This document shows positions 33,406-42,303 of a DNA stretch of 47,498 bases, piece by piece. The DNA comes from an uncultured Lachnospiraceae bacterium (GTDB taxonomy: Bacteria > Bacillota > Clostridia > Lachnospirales > Lachnospiraceae). Below the pieces are notes generated by a model. It searched no databases, was not told the DNA's origin, and worked only from the letters and a program-made list of their open reading frames with translations. Where the stretch lies: positions 1 to 47,498 of the forward strand of contig CAJUJP010000010.1 in the NCBI GenBank assembly GCA_910586615.1, read 5' to 3'. A program made the position numbers and the translations under genes. Each line of letters begins with the position of its first letter. Positions within the stretch are counted from its first letter, which is position 1.

Positions 33406-36129
33406 ATGAAGAAAATACGAAAATTTTTGCGTTATATGTTCAGTGACCGGCTGGATTTCCGGGAAAGGCTGAACCGGATGGTGCTGCTGCTGGCATTTGT
33501 GGCTTCTTTCATCGGAATGGGCCGTGTTCTGCTGGGCGCTTCGCCGGATGTGCTTTATGTACTCGTGCCGATGTGCTTCGTGTCCGGTCTGGCGCTTCAC
33601 ATGGCGGTCAGCCGGCGGAATATCAGGAAGGCATCCTGGCTGCTTGTGATCATGCTGAATGTGGTCATTTTTCCGATTCTTTTCTATTTAAGCGGCGGTA
33701 TGGAGAGCGGTACACCGGTCTGGCTTGTGCTGGGGCTGGTCTATATTTTTCTGTTATTTGACGGCAAAGAACTGGTGATTGCCATGATCCTTTCGCTTTG
33801 TTCTTTTCTGGGAACCTATTATTACGCATTTAGATACCCGGATCATATTCCGGCTGTGAACCGCTCCTACAGTTACATAGATTCTTATATTACGCTGGTG
33901 GTGGTGAGCTGCTTTATCGGATTTCTGATGAAGGTTCAGTTTGCGACTTATGACAAGGAGCGGAAACTGGCGGAGAAGCAGAAGGCGGAGATCGAGCAGA
34001 TTGCCCGCTCCAAGGATAAGTTTTTTGCCAATATGAGCCATGAAATCCGAACGCCCATCAATACGATCATCGGATTAAATGAAATGATCCTGCGGGAAGA
34101 CATATCCGACGAGATCGCAGAAAACGCCATAAATATTCAGAATGCCAGCAAGATGCTGCTGACTACCATCAACGATATTCTGGATCTGTCGAAGCTGGAA
34201 TCAGGCAAGATGGAGATCGTGCCGGCGCAGTATGAGATCAGTTCCATGTTCAGTGATCTGGTGAATCTGATCTGGATCCGTGCCCATGAAAAGGAGTTGG
34301 AGTTCAAGGTGGATATCGACCCGGAAATTCCGTCCATGCTCTATGGTGACGAGGTCAGGATCAAGCAGGTGGTCACCAATATGTTGACTAATGCAGTCAA
34401 ATATACGGAGTCGGGATCCGTTACTCTGACAGCCAAGGGGGAACGGATTGCCGCGGATCAGATCATGCTGCGCATTTCTGTGGCGGATACGGGTATGGGA
34501 ATCCGGAAAGAAAGTCTGGACGATCTGTTCCGTTCCTTTAAGCGCGTGGACGAAGGGGAAAACAGGAACATCGAAGGGACGGGGCTTGGACTCAACATTT
34601 CCAAACAGCTTGTGGAGATGATGGGCGGAAAGATTTATGTGGACAGCGTTTATCTGAAGGGATCTACTTTTACCATGGAACTCAGACAACGCATTGTCAA
34701 TGTGCGCCCCATCGGTGTGATCAATTTTGCTTCCCAGAAGCAGCTGAACCACAGGGAAAAATATAAACAGAGCTTTACGGCCCCGGATGCAAGGGTACTG
34801 GTGGTGGACGATAACGACATGAACCGGATGGTAGCCATCAAGCTGCTGCGGGGAACGGGGATCAAGGTGGATACGGCGGACAGCGGAAGGGAGTGCTTAA
34901 GACGGACGGCGGAAAATCTTTACCATGTGATTCTGATGGATCATATGATGCCCGATATGGACGGCGAGGAGACGATGAAAGCCGTGCGCGCCCAGACGAA
35001 AGGATTCTGCCAGAAAGTCCCCATCGTTGCGCTGACAGCCAATGTGATGACCAATGCGGAGCAGGTCTACCAGAATATGGGATTTGACGGTTATCTGGCA
35101 AAACCCATTAATGCTGCACTGCTTGAGGCGAGTCTGTTAAAATATCTGCCCCGGGAACTGATCGAATATACGGTGCAGGAAGAGGAGCAGGATGCGGAAG
35201 AAGTGCGGACGGTGAACCGCGTGACAGGGGCAAGAAAGCGCAAAGTAGCCATCACTGCGGACTGTATCTGCGATCTGCCGAAGGATCTTTTGCGCAAATA
35301 TCAGATCAGACTGATGTACTGCTATGTACATACGAAGGAAGGGCGGTTCTGCGATCTGTTTGAGGTGTCATCTGACAGTCTGTTGAATTATCTGCAGACA
35401 GAGGGTAATTATGCCCGTTCTTCCACTGCGGAGCCATGGGAATATGAGCATTTCTTTGCAAATACGTTAGAGAGTGCGGAGCATGTGATCCACATCACGG
35501 CCTCAGGCAGTCTCAGCGGTGCCTATCCCAATGCCCTGCAGGCAAGCAGGAGTTTTGACAACGTGAAAGTAGTGGATTCCGGGCATATCAGCAGCGGGCA
35601 TGGACTCATGGTTTTGTGTGCGGCTTCTATGGCAGAAGAAGGCAAGGATGTTCAGGCAATCTGTAAGAGGCTTGAACTGTTCGGTGAGACAGTATGTTCT
35701 AATTTTATGGTGCCCGGCACGACAGCGCTGTACCGCAACGGAAAGGTGAGCCCCGCCGTTCACAGGCTCTGCACGATGCTGAATCTGCATCCGGTGCTTC
35801 ATATGTCCCAGAATGAACTGAGGCTCTGGAAGATTGAAAGCGGCAATATGAGCAGTGCGAGGCGCAGATATGTCAGAAAGCTGCTACGGCACAGTAAACA
35901 GATTGATACAAGGATTCTTTTTCTCACTTATGCCGGATGTGCGATGCACCATCTGGATGAAATACTGGCAGAAGTCGAGAAGTATGTGCATTTTGAGAAG
36001 GTGGTTGTCCAGAAGGCTTCGGCCACGGTGTCAGGCAACTGCGGCACGGGCGCATTCGGACTGATGTTTATCAGAAAGAAGGAGCGGCAGGAGAAGATTT
36101 ACGGGTTCGGGACATATCTGCCCGGATGA
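33406..36129 (+). CDS. Hybrid histidine kinase-receiver fused to a C-terminal DegV domain
   Basis: This is a 907-residue protein, 3 bases after the preceding hybrid kinase. Residues about 25-180 hold about six membrane helices. HisKA is NMSHEIRTPINTIIGL with His212. HATPase spans about 320-430 with NMLTNAVKY, DTGMGI and GTGLGLNISKQL. The receiver (about 463-583) has Asp512 in LMDHMMPDMDG. From about residue 612 to 900 the sequence follows the DegV fold: VAITADCICDLPKDLL, SSTAEP (Thr674), HITASGSLSGAY, VVDSGHISSGHGLMVL, RNGKVS, LNLHPVLHM and GTGAFGLMF. DegV/FakB proteins bind a fatty acid. The usual GGR is NGK here, and the His of the C-terminal HxGxGA-type motif is Asn878. No Hpt is present. 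Confidence 0.9.
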   Translation: MKKIRKFLRYMFSDRLDFRERLNRMVLLLAFVASFIGMGRVLLGASPDVLYVLVPMCFVSGLALHMAVSRRNIRKASWLLVIMLNVVIFPILFYLSGGMESGTPVWLVLGLVYIFLLFDGKELVIAMILSLCSFLGTYYYAFRYPDHIPAVNRSYSYIDSYITLVVVSCFIGFLMKVQFATYDKERKLAEKQKAEIEQIARSKDKFFANMSHEIRTPINTIIGLNEMILREDISDEIAENAINIQNASKMLLTTINDILDLSKLESGKMEIVPAQYEISSMFSDLVNLIWIRAHEKELEFKVDIDPEIPSMLYGDEVRIKQVVTNMLTNAVKYTESGSVTLTAKGERIAADQIMLRISVADTGMGIRKESLDDLFRSFKRVDEGENRNIEGTGLGLNISKQLVEMMGGKIYVDSVYLKGSTFTMELRQRIVNVRPIGVINFASQKQLNHREKYKQSFTAPDARVLVVDDNDMNRMVAIKLLRGTGIKVDTADSGRECLRRTAENLYHVILMDHMMPDMDGEETMKAVRAQTKGFCQKVPIVALTANVMTNAEQVYQNMGFDGYLAKPINAALLEASLLKYLPRELIEYTVQEEEQDAEEVRTVNRVTGARKRKVAITADCICDLPKDLLRKYQIRLMYCYVHTKEGRFCDLFEVSSDSLLNYLQTEGNYARSSTAEPWEYEHFFANTLESAEHVIHITASGSLSGAYPNALQASRSFDNVKVVDSGHISSGHGLMVLCAASMAEEGKDVQAICKRLELFGETVCSNFMVPGTTALYRNGKVSPAVHRLCTMLNLHPVLHMSQNELRLWKIESGNMSSARRRYVRKLLRHSKQIDTRILFLTYAGCAMHHLDEILAEVEKYVHFEKVVVQKASATVSGNCGTGAFGLMFIRKKERQEKIYGFGTYLPG

Positions 36130-36213
36130 GAACGGGGAAATGATTCCGGGTATTGTGTGGGCCGTAAGGCGGTATGATACAAAAGTACGAAAAGGACAGA
36201 GAGATTTGAGGAT

Positions 36214-36873
36214 ATGATAACGGTACGGAAACTGAAGAAATACTACGGCAGCGGTGAGGATCTGGTGCGTGCTTTGGACGGGGTTGATCTGGATGTGGCA
36301 CAGGGGGAGTTTGTCGCCATTGTGGGGGCGTCTGGCAGTGGAAAGACTACGCTTCTCAATATGATGGGAGGCCTGGACGTGCCTACGGAGGGGGAAGTGA
36401 TCGTGGACGGCGTGAACCTTTCCGGGATGCGGGAGGAACAGCTGGCGGTGTTCAGGCGTAAGAAGGTGGGATTTATTTTTCAGGAATACAATCTTGTTCC
36501 GACTCTGACGGTGGAAGAAAATATCCTCTTTCCGCTGGATCTGGACGGAACGGCGCCGGATCAGGGATTTTTCAGGGAAGTGACAGAACTGCTTGGACTT
36601 TGTGAGCGGATGCAGGCGTATCCGAATATGCTTTCCGGTGGATTGAAACAGCGTGTGGCGATCGCCAGGGCGCTGATGGCAAAACCGGCTGTGATCCTGG
36701 CGGATGAACCTACCGGTAATCTGGATTCTAAAAACGGACAGAATGTGGCCGGGCTTTTGAAGATGACGGCACAGGTTTATCACAGGACGCTGGTGATGAT
36801 TACCCATAACCAGGAACTGGCACAGCTGGCGGACCGGGTAGTCTGTATGGAGGACGGGAGGATCCGGACATAA
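36214..36873 (+). CDS. ABC transporter ATP-binding protein, MacB/LolD type
   Basis: This is a 219-residue ATPase of the type that pairs with FtsX-like permeases. Walker A is GASGSGKTT (about residues 36-44). The Q-loop FIFQEYNL, signature MLSGGLKQRVAIARAL, Walker B VILADEPTGNLDS and switch MITHNQE are present. The signature ends in Leu rather than the common Gln (LSGGL, not LSGGQ), a mild deviation. It is a clear paralogue of the ATPase at 43682. It lies 84 bases after the DegV-kinase gene and 58 before its permease. Function is probably extrusion or mechanotransmission at the envelope, or antimicrobial-peptide defence; the substrate cannot be read from sequence. Confidence 0.94.
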   Translation: MITVRKLKKYYGSGEDLVRALDGVDLDVAQGEFVAIVGASGSGKTTLLNMMGGLDVPTEGEVIVDGVNLSGMREEQLAVFRRKKVGFIFQEYNLVPTLTVEENILFPLDLDGTAPDQGFFREVTELLGLCERMQAYPNMLSGGLKQRVAIARALMAKPAVILADEPTGNLDSKNGQNVAGLLKMTAQVYHRTLVMITHNQELAQLADRVVCMEDGRIRT

Positions 36874-36931
36874 AAGGCAGACGACTGCGGAAAACAGGAG
36901 ACAGAACAGAAAATAACGGAAATACAGGATC

Positions 36932-39481
36932 ATGATAGAAAACAATAATCTGAAAATATGCCGCAGACTGGTGCGGCGGGAATTTCAATTTCATAAAGGA
37001 CGCAGCATACTCCTGACCGCGGCTATTGCGCTGGTAAGTATGCTGTGTACTTTTTCTTTTTCACTTGGATTCATGGTTTATGACGGGCTGGTGTACAATT
37101 ACCAGATCCAATACGGCTCCACAAGCCATATGATCTATTACGGGCTGAACAGTACGCAGGCTGCGGCCATTGCCGGTCATGCCGATGTCAAAAAAACGGT
37201 TCTGCTGCGCGCGGTGGGGGTATTGTCCGATGACATGATGGAATACCGGAATGTGAAGCTGGCGGCGGTGGCTCCCAGATGGGCAGAATCCACGGAGGCG
37301 GTGCCGGTATGCGGACGGATGCCGGAGCATGACGGCGAAATCGCGCTGGATGAGCTTACCATGCAGTCTCTGGCCGTTCCCCGCAAAGAGGGTGCGGAGG
37401 TGACGCTGCGCTGGACATCTGTGGACGGAAGCAAAGAGCGGGTGGATACCTTTCGGCTGTGCGGGTGGTGGAACAGCAATATGGGCGCTACGGAAACCTG
37501 TGCGTGGATCTCACAGGAAACAGCGGACAGGCTGTGCCCTGATACTCCGGACAGCGTAACCCTGGGGGTGACTCTGTACCGGCCGGATGATCTGGATGCA
37601 CAGGCGGAAAAAATACTGCGGGATCTGGGGATGGCAGGGACAGTCTATACGACTAACCTGGCGTTTAATGAAGTAAGGATGGACCGTGTAAACAGCAAGA
37701 CAGTAAAATTTTTTTGGGTCAATATAGCTGTGATGGTATGTGGAATTCTGATGGTGTATAGTGTGATACGTATCTCTGCCGGGCAGAATGTGCGGTTCTA
37801 CGGAAGAATCAAGAGCCTGGGCATGTCACCCAGACAGATCCGCAGATTTCTGTCAAGTCAGACGGCGTATCTGTGCCTTCCGGCGATTCCGGCAGGCTGG
37901 ATTCCAGGATTTGTGCTCTATATGGTGACAGCGCCTTATGTGATTCTTGGGGCAGGCGGGCTGGGCGGGGAAAATCCGGCGCTGCAATTTTTCAGTCTGA
38001 AGCCTTTTGTGTGCAGCGGTCTGCTCTCCTGGCTGACCACATGGGCGGCCTGTGCGCTGCCGGCCCGGTTTGTGGGAAAGATCAGTCCCGTCCGTGCCAT
38101 GGCGTTCTATGACGGAAGCGGGACGAGAGGGAAGAAACGGAGAGGAAATCACCGGCGCACGGGGCTTGTGCACCTGGCGCTGTCCGGTTTTGCAAGGAGC
38201 AGAGGTCATGCGGCGCTGGCGGCCGGCTCCCTGTTGTTTTCCCTGAGTATGCTTTGTGTGTTGTGGACCCAGTATGTCAGCATTGATGTGGAGAAATATC
38301 TGGAAGACAGTATCTACAGTGATTATGTCATTGCGGATGCTTCCGCTGTCACTGGTTTACAGCGCTATAATCCCGTAAGCTGCAGCATCACGCCTGAAAT
38401 ACTGCAGGAGCTTGAGAACCATGAGGCAGTGACAGGCATTGGAACGATCCGTACCATGGAAGTGCCCATGTATGCGGATGAGGAGGAAAGGGCCGGAATC
38501 GTGGAGAGTTTTGAGGGCCGGAATGAGGAGGGAATCGTCCGCAAAGAGGTCATGGCAGACTCGCCGGACTGGCTTGCCGGATATGAGAAATACCGGGAAA
38601 CAGGAGCCTATATCGGCATCGCTACCGGTCTGGACGGACTGGCGCTGGAAACGGCTCTGGAAGAGGGAGAATATGTGGAAGGCTTCTATGACCCGGAACG
38701 TTTTGCCACGGGAAAATACGTGGTTGCTTCGGGAGCCAGTGATGTATCTTTTGTTTCCACGCCGCCAGTGGGGAGCCGTGTGGAAATAGGCGGCCGTTTT
38801 TTTGAAGTTATGGCAGGAGTTTCCTATCGCAGCCGTATGCTTACGGGATCCGACAGCCGGGCGGCGCAGTTTAATGTATCTTATTATATGCCTGTGCAGA
38901 CTTACGAAGAATTGTTTCCGGGCAGCGGCATCCGGAATGTGATGGTAAATATTGATCTGGACAGACAGGAGGAATTCGAGGAATTTCTGGCAGAATTGAC
39001 GGGGGACACCGGCATAGGAGTCGAGATGAGGAGCGGACATGTCTGGAATTTCCAGAATGCCCGGTTTCATAACTATATCATTCCGATGTTTGTAGGCTCA
39101 GTGCTGCTTTTGATCGGCATCCTGAATTTTGCCAATGCATTGGTAACGGGAATGATTGTGCGGAAAAAGGAACTGGCCATATATGAGAGTCTGGGGATGA
39201 GCGGGCGTCAGATCCGCAGGCTTTTTCTGCTGGAAGGAATGCTCCACGGGGGTGTGCAGATATTTATCCTTGTGCCCGTAGTGTCTGTCGTTACATGGTT
39301 TGCGGGAAGATGGTGGGTTGTCCATTCTTCTGTCTCATGGTGTGCCACCTGGAAATTTTCACTGCTGCCGATGTGGATCGTACTGCCGGTGCTTGCCGGG
39401 ATCGCGGCGACGGTTCCCCTGTGCTGCCTGCATGTGATCATGGAAGAAAGTGTGACGCAGAGACTGCGGTGTGAACAATGA
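36932..39481 (+). CDS. FtsX-domain ABC transporter permease
   Basis: This is an 849-residue type VII permease. A first helix (about 23-45) is followed by an outer domain (about 50-250), three helices (about 260-385), another helix (about 425-445), a second outer domain (about 450-715) and three final helices (about 718-840). Two FtsX domains are therefore present. The motif GRIKSLGMSPRQIRRFL and its equivalent KKELAIYESLGMSGRQIRRLFLLEG are the cytoplasmic coupling regions. It is paralogous to 44504-47041: MEKYLEDSIYSDYVIADASAV here corresponds to MEKYLSGLTIADYQIDEAS there. It should act as a partner of the ATPase just upstream. Confidence 0.92.
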   Translation: MIENNNLKICRRLVRREFQFHKGRSILLTAAIALVSMLCTFSFSLGFMVYDGLVYNYQIQYGSTSHMIYYGLNSTQAAAIAGHADVKKTVLLRAVGVLSDDMMEYRNVKLAAVAPRWAESTEAVPVCGRMPEHDGEIALDELTMQSLAVPRKEGAEVTLRWTSVDGSKERVDTFRLCGWWNSNMGATETCAWISQETADRLCPDTPDSVTLGVTLYRPDDLDAQAEKILRDLGMAGTVYTTNLAFNEVRMDRVNSKTVKFFWVNIAVMVCGILMVYSVIRISAGQNVRFYGRIKSLGMSPRQIRRFLSSQTAYLCLPAIPAGWIPGFVLYMVTAPYVILGAGGLGGENPALQFFSLKPFVCSGLLSWLTTWAACALPARFVGKISPVRAMAFYDGSGTRGKKRRGNHRRTGLVHLALSGFARSRGHAALAAGSLLFSLSMLCVLWTQYVSIDVEKYLEDSIYSDYVIADASAVTGLQRYNPVSCSITPEILQELENHEAVTGIGTIRTMEVPMYADEEERAGIVESFEGRNEEGIVRKEVMADSPDWLAGYEKYRETGAYIGIATGLDGLALETALEEGEYVEGFYDPERFATGKYVVASGASDVSFVSTPPVGSRVEIGGRFFEVMAGVSYRSRMLTGSDSRAAQFNVSYYMPVQTYEELFPGSGIRNVMVNIDLDRQEEFEEFLAELTGDTGIGVEMRSGHVWNFQNARFHNYIIPMFVGSVLLLIGILNFANALVTGMIVRKKELAIYESLGMSGRQIRRLFLLEGMLHGGVQIFILVPVVSVVTWFAGRWWVVHSSVSWCATWKFSLLPMWIVLPVLAGIAATVPLCCLHVIMEESVTQRLRCEQ

Positions 39482-39912
39482 CAAAGGCTGCCCATGGTGA
39501 TTGTTGTTGATTGACAGGAGGGATGATTGCCGGTGCCGGATTGCCAGTGGTAAAAAGCGCCGGTGGTAAAAACAGTAGCTTTTTTATCAGAAGTCTGGTA
39601 CAATATATAGAATGCAAGCGCATTCTTTGTGAAAAGATTCATCTGTATTTCTATTATCCGAGTCCGCGAAGCGGATCTTGTAAAGTTAATTTGCGAAGCA
39701 AATCCTATTATCCGAGTCCGCGAAGCGGATCTCGTAAAGTTAATTTGCGAAGCAAATTTACTTTTAGGATACAAATATTTAGATGTTTGCATAGGATGAA
39801 ATGGTAGACATGCCGGAATGCCTGGGCTCCGCTTATTCTATGCATTTTTTATATCATCAGAAAATTTGAAACGGTATCGCAGGCAGTTCTGCGATGCCCA
39901 TGGAGTGTGGAT
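39482..39912. other. Intergenic region with tandem palindromic repeat
   Basis: No gene is found. It contains the 54-base tandem repeat at 39651-39760 and a possible -10 (TACAAT near 39599). A hairpin-bearing segment at about 39871-39905 (arms TCGCAG and CTGCGA) resembles the sequence at about 1319-1352 after the LacI gene. It separates the first ABC pair from the FapA-like gene and probably contains a transcription boundary. Confidence 0.55.
39651..39760. repeat. 54-base tandem repeat of two GCGAAGC hairpins
   Basis: Two copies start at 39651 and 39705 (period 54). Each holds a hairpin with core TCCGC-GAA-GCGGA and a hairpin with core ATTTGC-GAA-GCAAAT. GCGAAGC occurs at 39666, 39693, 39720 and 39747. 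The copies differ by single bases (CTTG versus CTCG), and the second ends in the ATTTACTTTT seen at 43-53 too. Confidence 0.85.
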
Positions 39913-42189
39913 ATGGCTAATTTAGATTCTAATGTGACGCGGCATGAACTGCGCTTTCCCATGATGGAGAATGATGAGTACCAGAAGGCACAGAATCAGG
40001 AGATCAAGCTAGGAAAAGAAGAAGGGCTGGATGTTTCCCTGTATGCCAATCCGGAGTTCAACTGGCTGCAGATGGAGCAGATCCGCATGGGACTTAAGGA
40101 TAAAGTGGACGCTTCCCTGTATGCGGATCCGGCGAATAATTATGAGACCATGAGGCAGATCAGGATTTCACTCTATGCGGGTATTGATCTGATCCCGTAT
40201 CTCAAGAGAGGATTCGCGGATGATGACCTGGAGGAGATCCGGCTGGCGATCATGAGCCGGCTGCCCATTGACAAATGGCTGCAGGACAATATGTGTGCGC
40301 CGCAGATTCATGAGATCCGGGTGGGACTGTGTGAAGATCTGGATATTTCCTCCTATGCGGATATTAAGTACAACTGGATGCAGATGCAGGAGGTACGCCT
40401 TGGATTGGAGAAAAAGCTGGATGTATCCATCTATGCCAACGCCCTGCTTAATCATGCACAGATGAAGGAAATCCGGCTCGGACTGGAGGCCGGACTGGAT
40501 GTGTCTGACTATTGCAGTCTGGTCTTTTCTGCTACGGATATGAAAGAAAAGCGGCAGGCTATTATCAACAGGAAAAGGGCAGGCGGCATCGCAGCCGTGG
40601 ACACGGTAGAGACAGCCGGTGTAAAGGACAGCACGGCCGTTGCAGATGGGATCAGCAAAGAGAATCCTGCGGGTGCGGCAGGCACCATTACGACTCAGAT
40701 GCCGGCAGGAACAAAAGAAGGCACGGCACAGAAGAGCAGTTTAAACGGAAAACAGATAGAAACCGGAAAAGGTGCGGTCAGAGAAAATTCTGCCCAAAAG
40801 GGTAAGACTTCGATTGCCGATTCTTTCCGGAAGAAAGAGTTTTCTATTTCCATAGAGGAAAACGGCAACAAAGCATATGCATATATTCCCTGGGTTCCGG
40901 GTAATGCAGTCACAAAAGAAGACATTTATGAAGACTTGAAAAAACGTGAGATTGTCTTCGGGGTCAAGGAGGATGCCATTGCCGATCTGATCGACCGGAA
41001 GAGAATGAACGAAAAAGTTCTGATTGCTGAAGGTATTCCGGCACAGAAAGGAAAAGACGGCTGGTTTGAATGGTTTGTGAGACTTGATCTGCCGCGGATT
41101 CCGGCACCGCTGCCGGACGGCGGTGTTGATTATGTTAACATAGAAGCTTTCGAGATGGTGGACGAGGGTGAGAAGATAGCTTTTTATCACCGGGCAGAGA
41201 CAGGCGTTACGGGGAAGAATATCTACGGTGAGTCGATCCATGCCGAGAACGGCATTGAGAAAAAACCCTTGCGTGGTGTAGGTTTTACGCTCGAACCGGA
41301 CGGTGTTACCTATACGTCTAAGATGAATGGCAAGTTTGAATTTACGGGTGGACGCATTATTATTTCCAACATGCTTATCGTCCGGGAGGATGTGACTTCC
41401 GTAACCGGCAAGCTGGAAGTGGACGGATCCGTGTATGTGGTGGGCAGTATTTATTCGGGCGGTTATATCAAAGCTTCAGGAGATATCATCATTGAGCATA
41501 ACGTGGAGACCGGAAGACTGGTCGCCGGCGGAAACGTTATGATCAAGAAGGGAAGCTGTTCCAAGAACGACTGTTTTATTGACGCCGGCGGCGAGGTGTC
41601 GGGAAGCTTTTTTGAGGCGGCTAATATTAATGCCGGCGGTAATGTCAAGGCTAATTATATCATGAACAGCAGTATCAATACGAAAGGACGGGTGATTGTA
41701 TCGGGCAGCAAGGGCGTTCTGCTGGGCGGCACGATCAGCGCGGTAAAAGGCGTGGACACCTACAATCTTGGAAACAGACTGCACATCAAGACGGTTCTGG
41801 ATATCGGACGAAACGGTATTTACGAAAAAGAACAGGCAGAATATGAAGAGAAGAGAGAGCAGCTGCTGAAAGATCTGGTTGCGTTGGAGCAGGAGTGGAA
41901 TAAGATCGTTGTGATGTATTCCACGGGGCAGGAAGTGTCAGAGGAACTGCAGCGCAGAATTCACGGTGCCATTGAGGTCAAGACACAGGAACTGGCGGAG
42001 ATGGACGGCGAGGCGTCCAAGCTGGTCAATATAACGGAGCAGACCTCGAAGGAGCCTGTATGTGTCAGAGGAAGAGCCTATGAAGGCAGTGTGGTCATCA
42101 TCAACGGTATTAAATATAGCCTGGCAGGCGAAGTGCGCAGGGTTATTTTCAAGCTTCGCAACAAGCAGGTGGTTATGGTTGCCATGTGA
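39913..42189 (+). CDS. FapA/DUF342 protein with N-terminal 36-residue repeats
   Basis: This is a 758-residue protein with no signal peptide. Residues about 15-215 hold six repeats of about 36 residues, with the pattern M-x-x-I-R-x-G-L-x3-L-D-[VI]-S-x-Y-A-[DN] (examples: MEQIRMGLKDKVDASLYAD, MQEVRLGLEKKLDVSIYAN, MKEIRLGLEAGLDVSDY). An Ala/Thr/Gly-rich linker runs to about 295. The DUF342/FapA beta-helix covers about 300-630, with ladder repeats such as VTGKLEVDGSVYVVGSIYSGGYIKASGDIII. A coiled coil lies at about 640-715, with a short strand domain at the end. The ATG at 39913 is preferred over the GTG at 39907, because GGAG lies 7 bases upstream. FapA-like proteins are linked to flagella or polymer surfaces; the role here is unknown. 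The next gene is a REC-HD-GYP. Confidence 0.85.
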   Translation: MANLDSNVTRHELRFPMMENDEYQKAQNQEIKLGKEEGLDVSLYANPEFNWLQMEQIRMGLKDKVDASLYADPANNYETMRQIRISLYAGIDLIPYLKRGFADDDLEEIRLAIMSRLPIDKWLQDNMCAPQIHEIRVGLCEDLDISSYADIKYNWMQMQEVRLGLEKKLDVSIYANALLNHAQMKEIRLGLEAGLDVSDYCSLVFSATDMKEKRQAIINRKRAGGIAAVDTVETAGVKDSTAVADGISKENPAGAAGTITTQMPAGTKEGTAQKSSLNGKQIETGKGAVRENSAQKGKTSIADSFRKKEFSISIEENGNKAYAYIPWVPGNAVTKEDIYEDLKKREIVFGVKEDAIADLIDRKRMNEKVLIAEGIPAQKGKDGWFEWFVRLDLPRIPAPLPDGGVDYVNIEAFEMVDEGEKIAFYHRAETGVTGKNIYGESIHAENGIEKKPLRGVGFTLEPDGVTYTSKMNGKFEFTGGRIIISNMLIVREDVTSVTGKLEVDGSVYVVGSIYSGGYIKASGDIIIEHNVETGRLVAGGNVMIKKGSCSKNDCFIDAGGEVSGSFFEAANINAGGNVKANYIMNSSINTKGRVIVSGSKGVLLGGTISAVKGVDTYNLGNRLHIKTVLDIGRNGIYEKEQAEYEEKREQLLKDLVALEQEWNKIVVMYSTGQEVSEELQRRIHGAIEVKTQELAEMDGEASKLVNITEQTSKEPVCVRGRAYEGSVVIINGIKYSLAGEVRRVIFKLRNKQVVMVAM

Positions 42190-42303
42190 CGGTCAGGGAA
42201 AGGTATGAAGACGGTTTTGTGACAGCCCGGAAAGGATATACCTGCGGCAGTGTAACGGCTTAAGCACAATTTATTTCACAATAAAAGAAAGTATGGTAAA
42301 AAC

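Noticed and set aside
39651..39760. CRISPR array
   Set aside because: Only two direct copies that abut without spacers, and no cas genes.
39208..39792. 194-codon minus-strand frame running from the palindromic repeats into the permease gene
   Set aside because: It is antisense to the FtsX permease; its apparent internal repeat (SRTRII) is only the translated 54-base DNA repeat.
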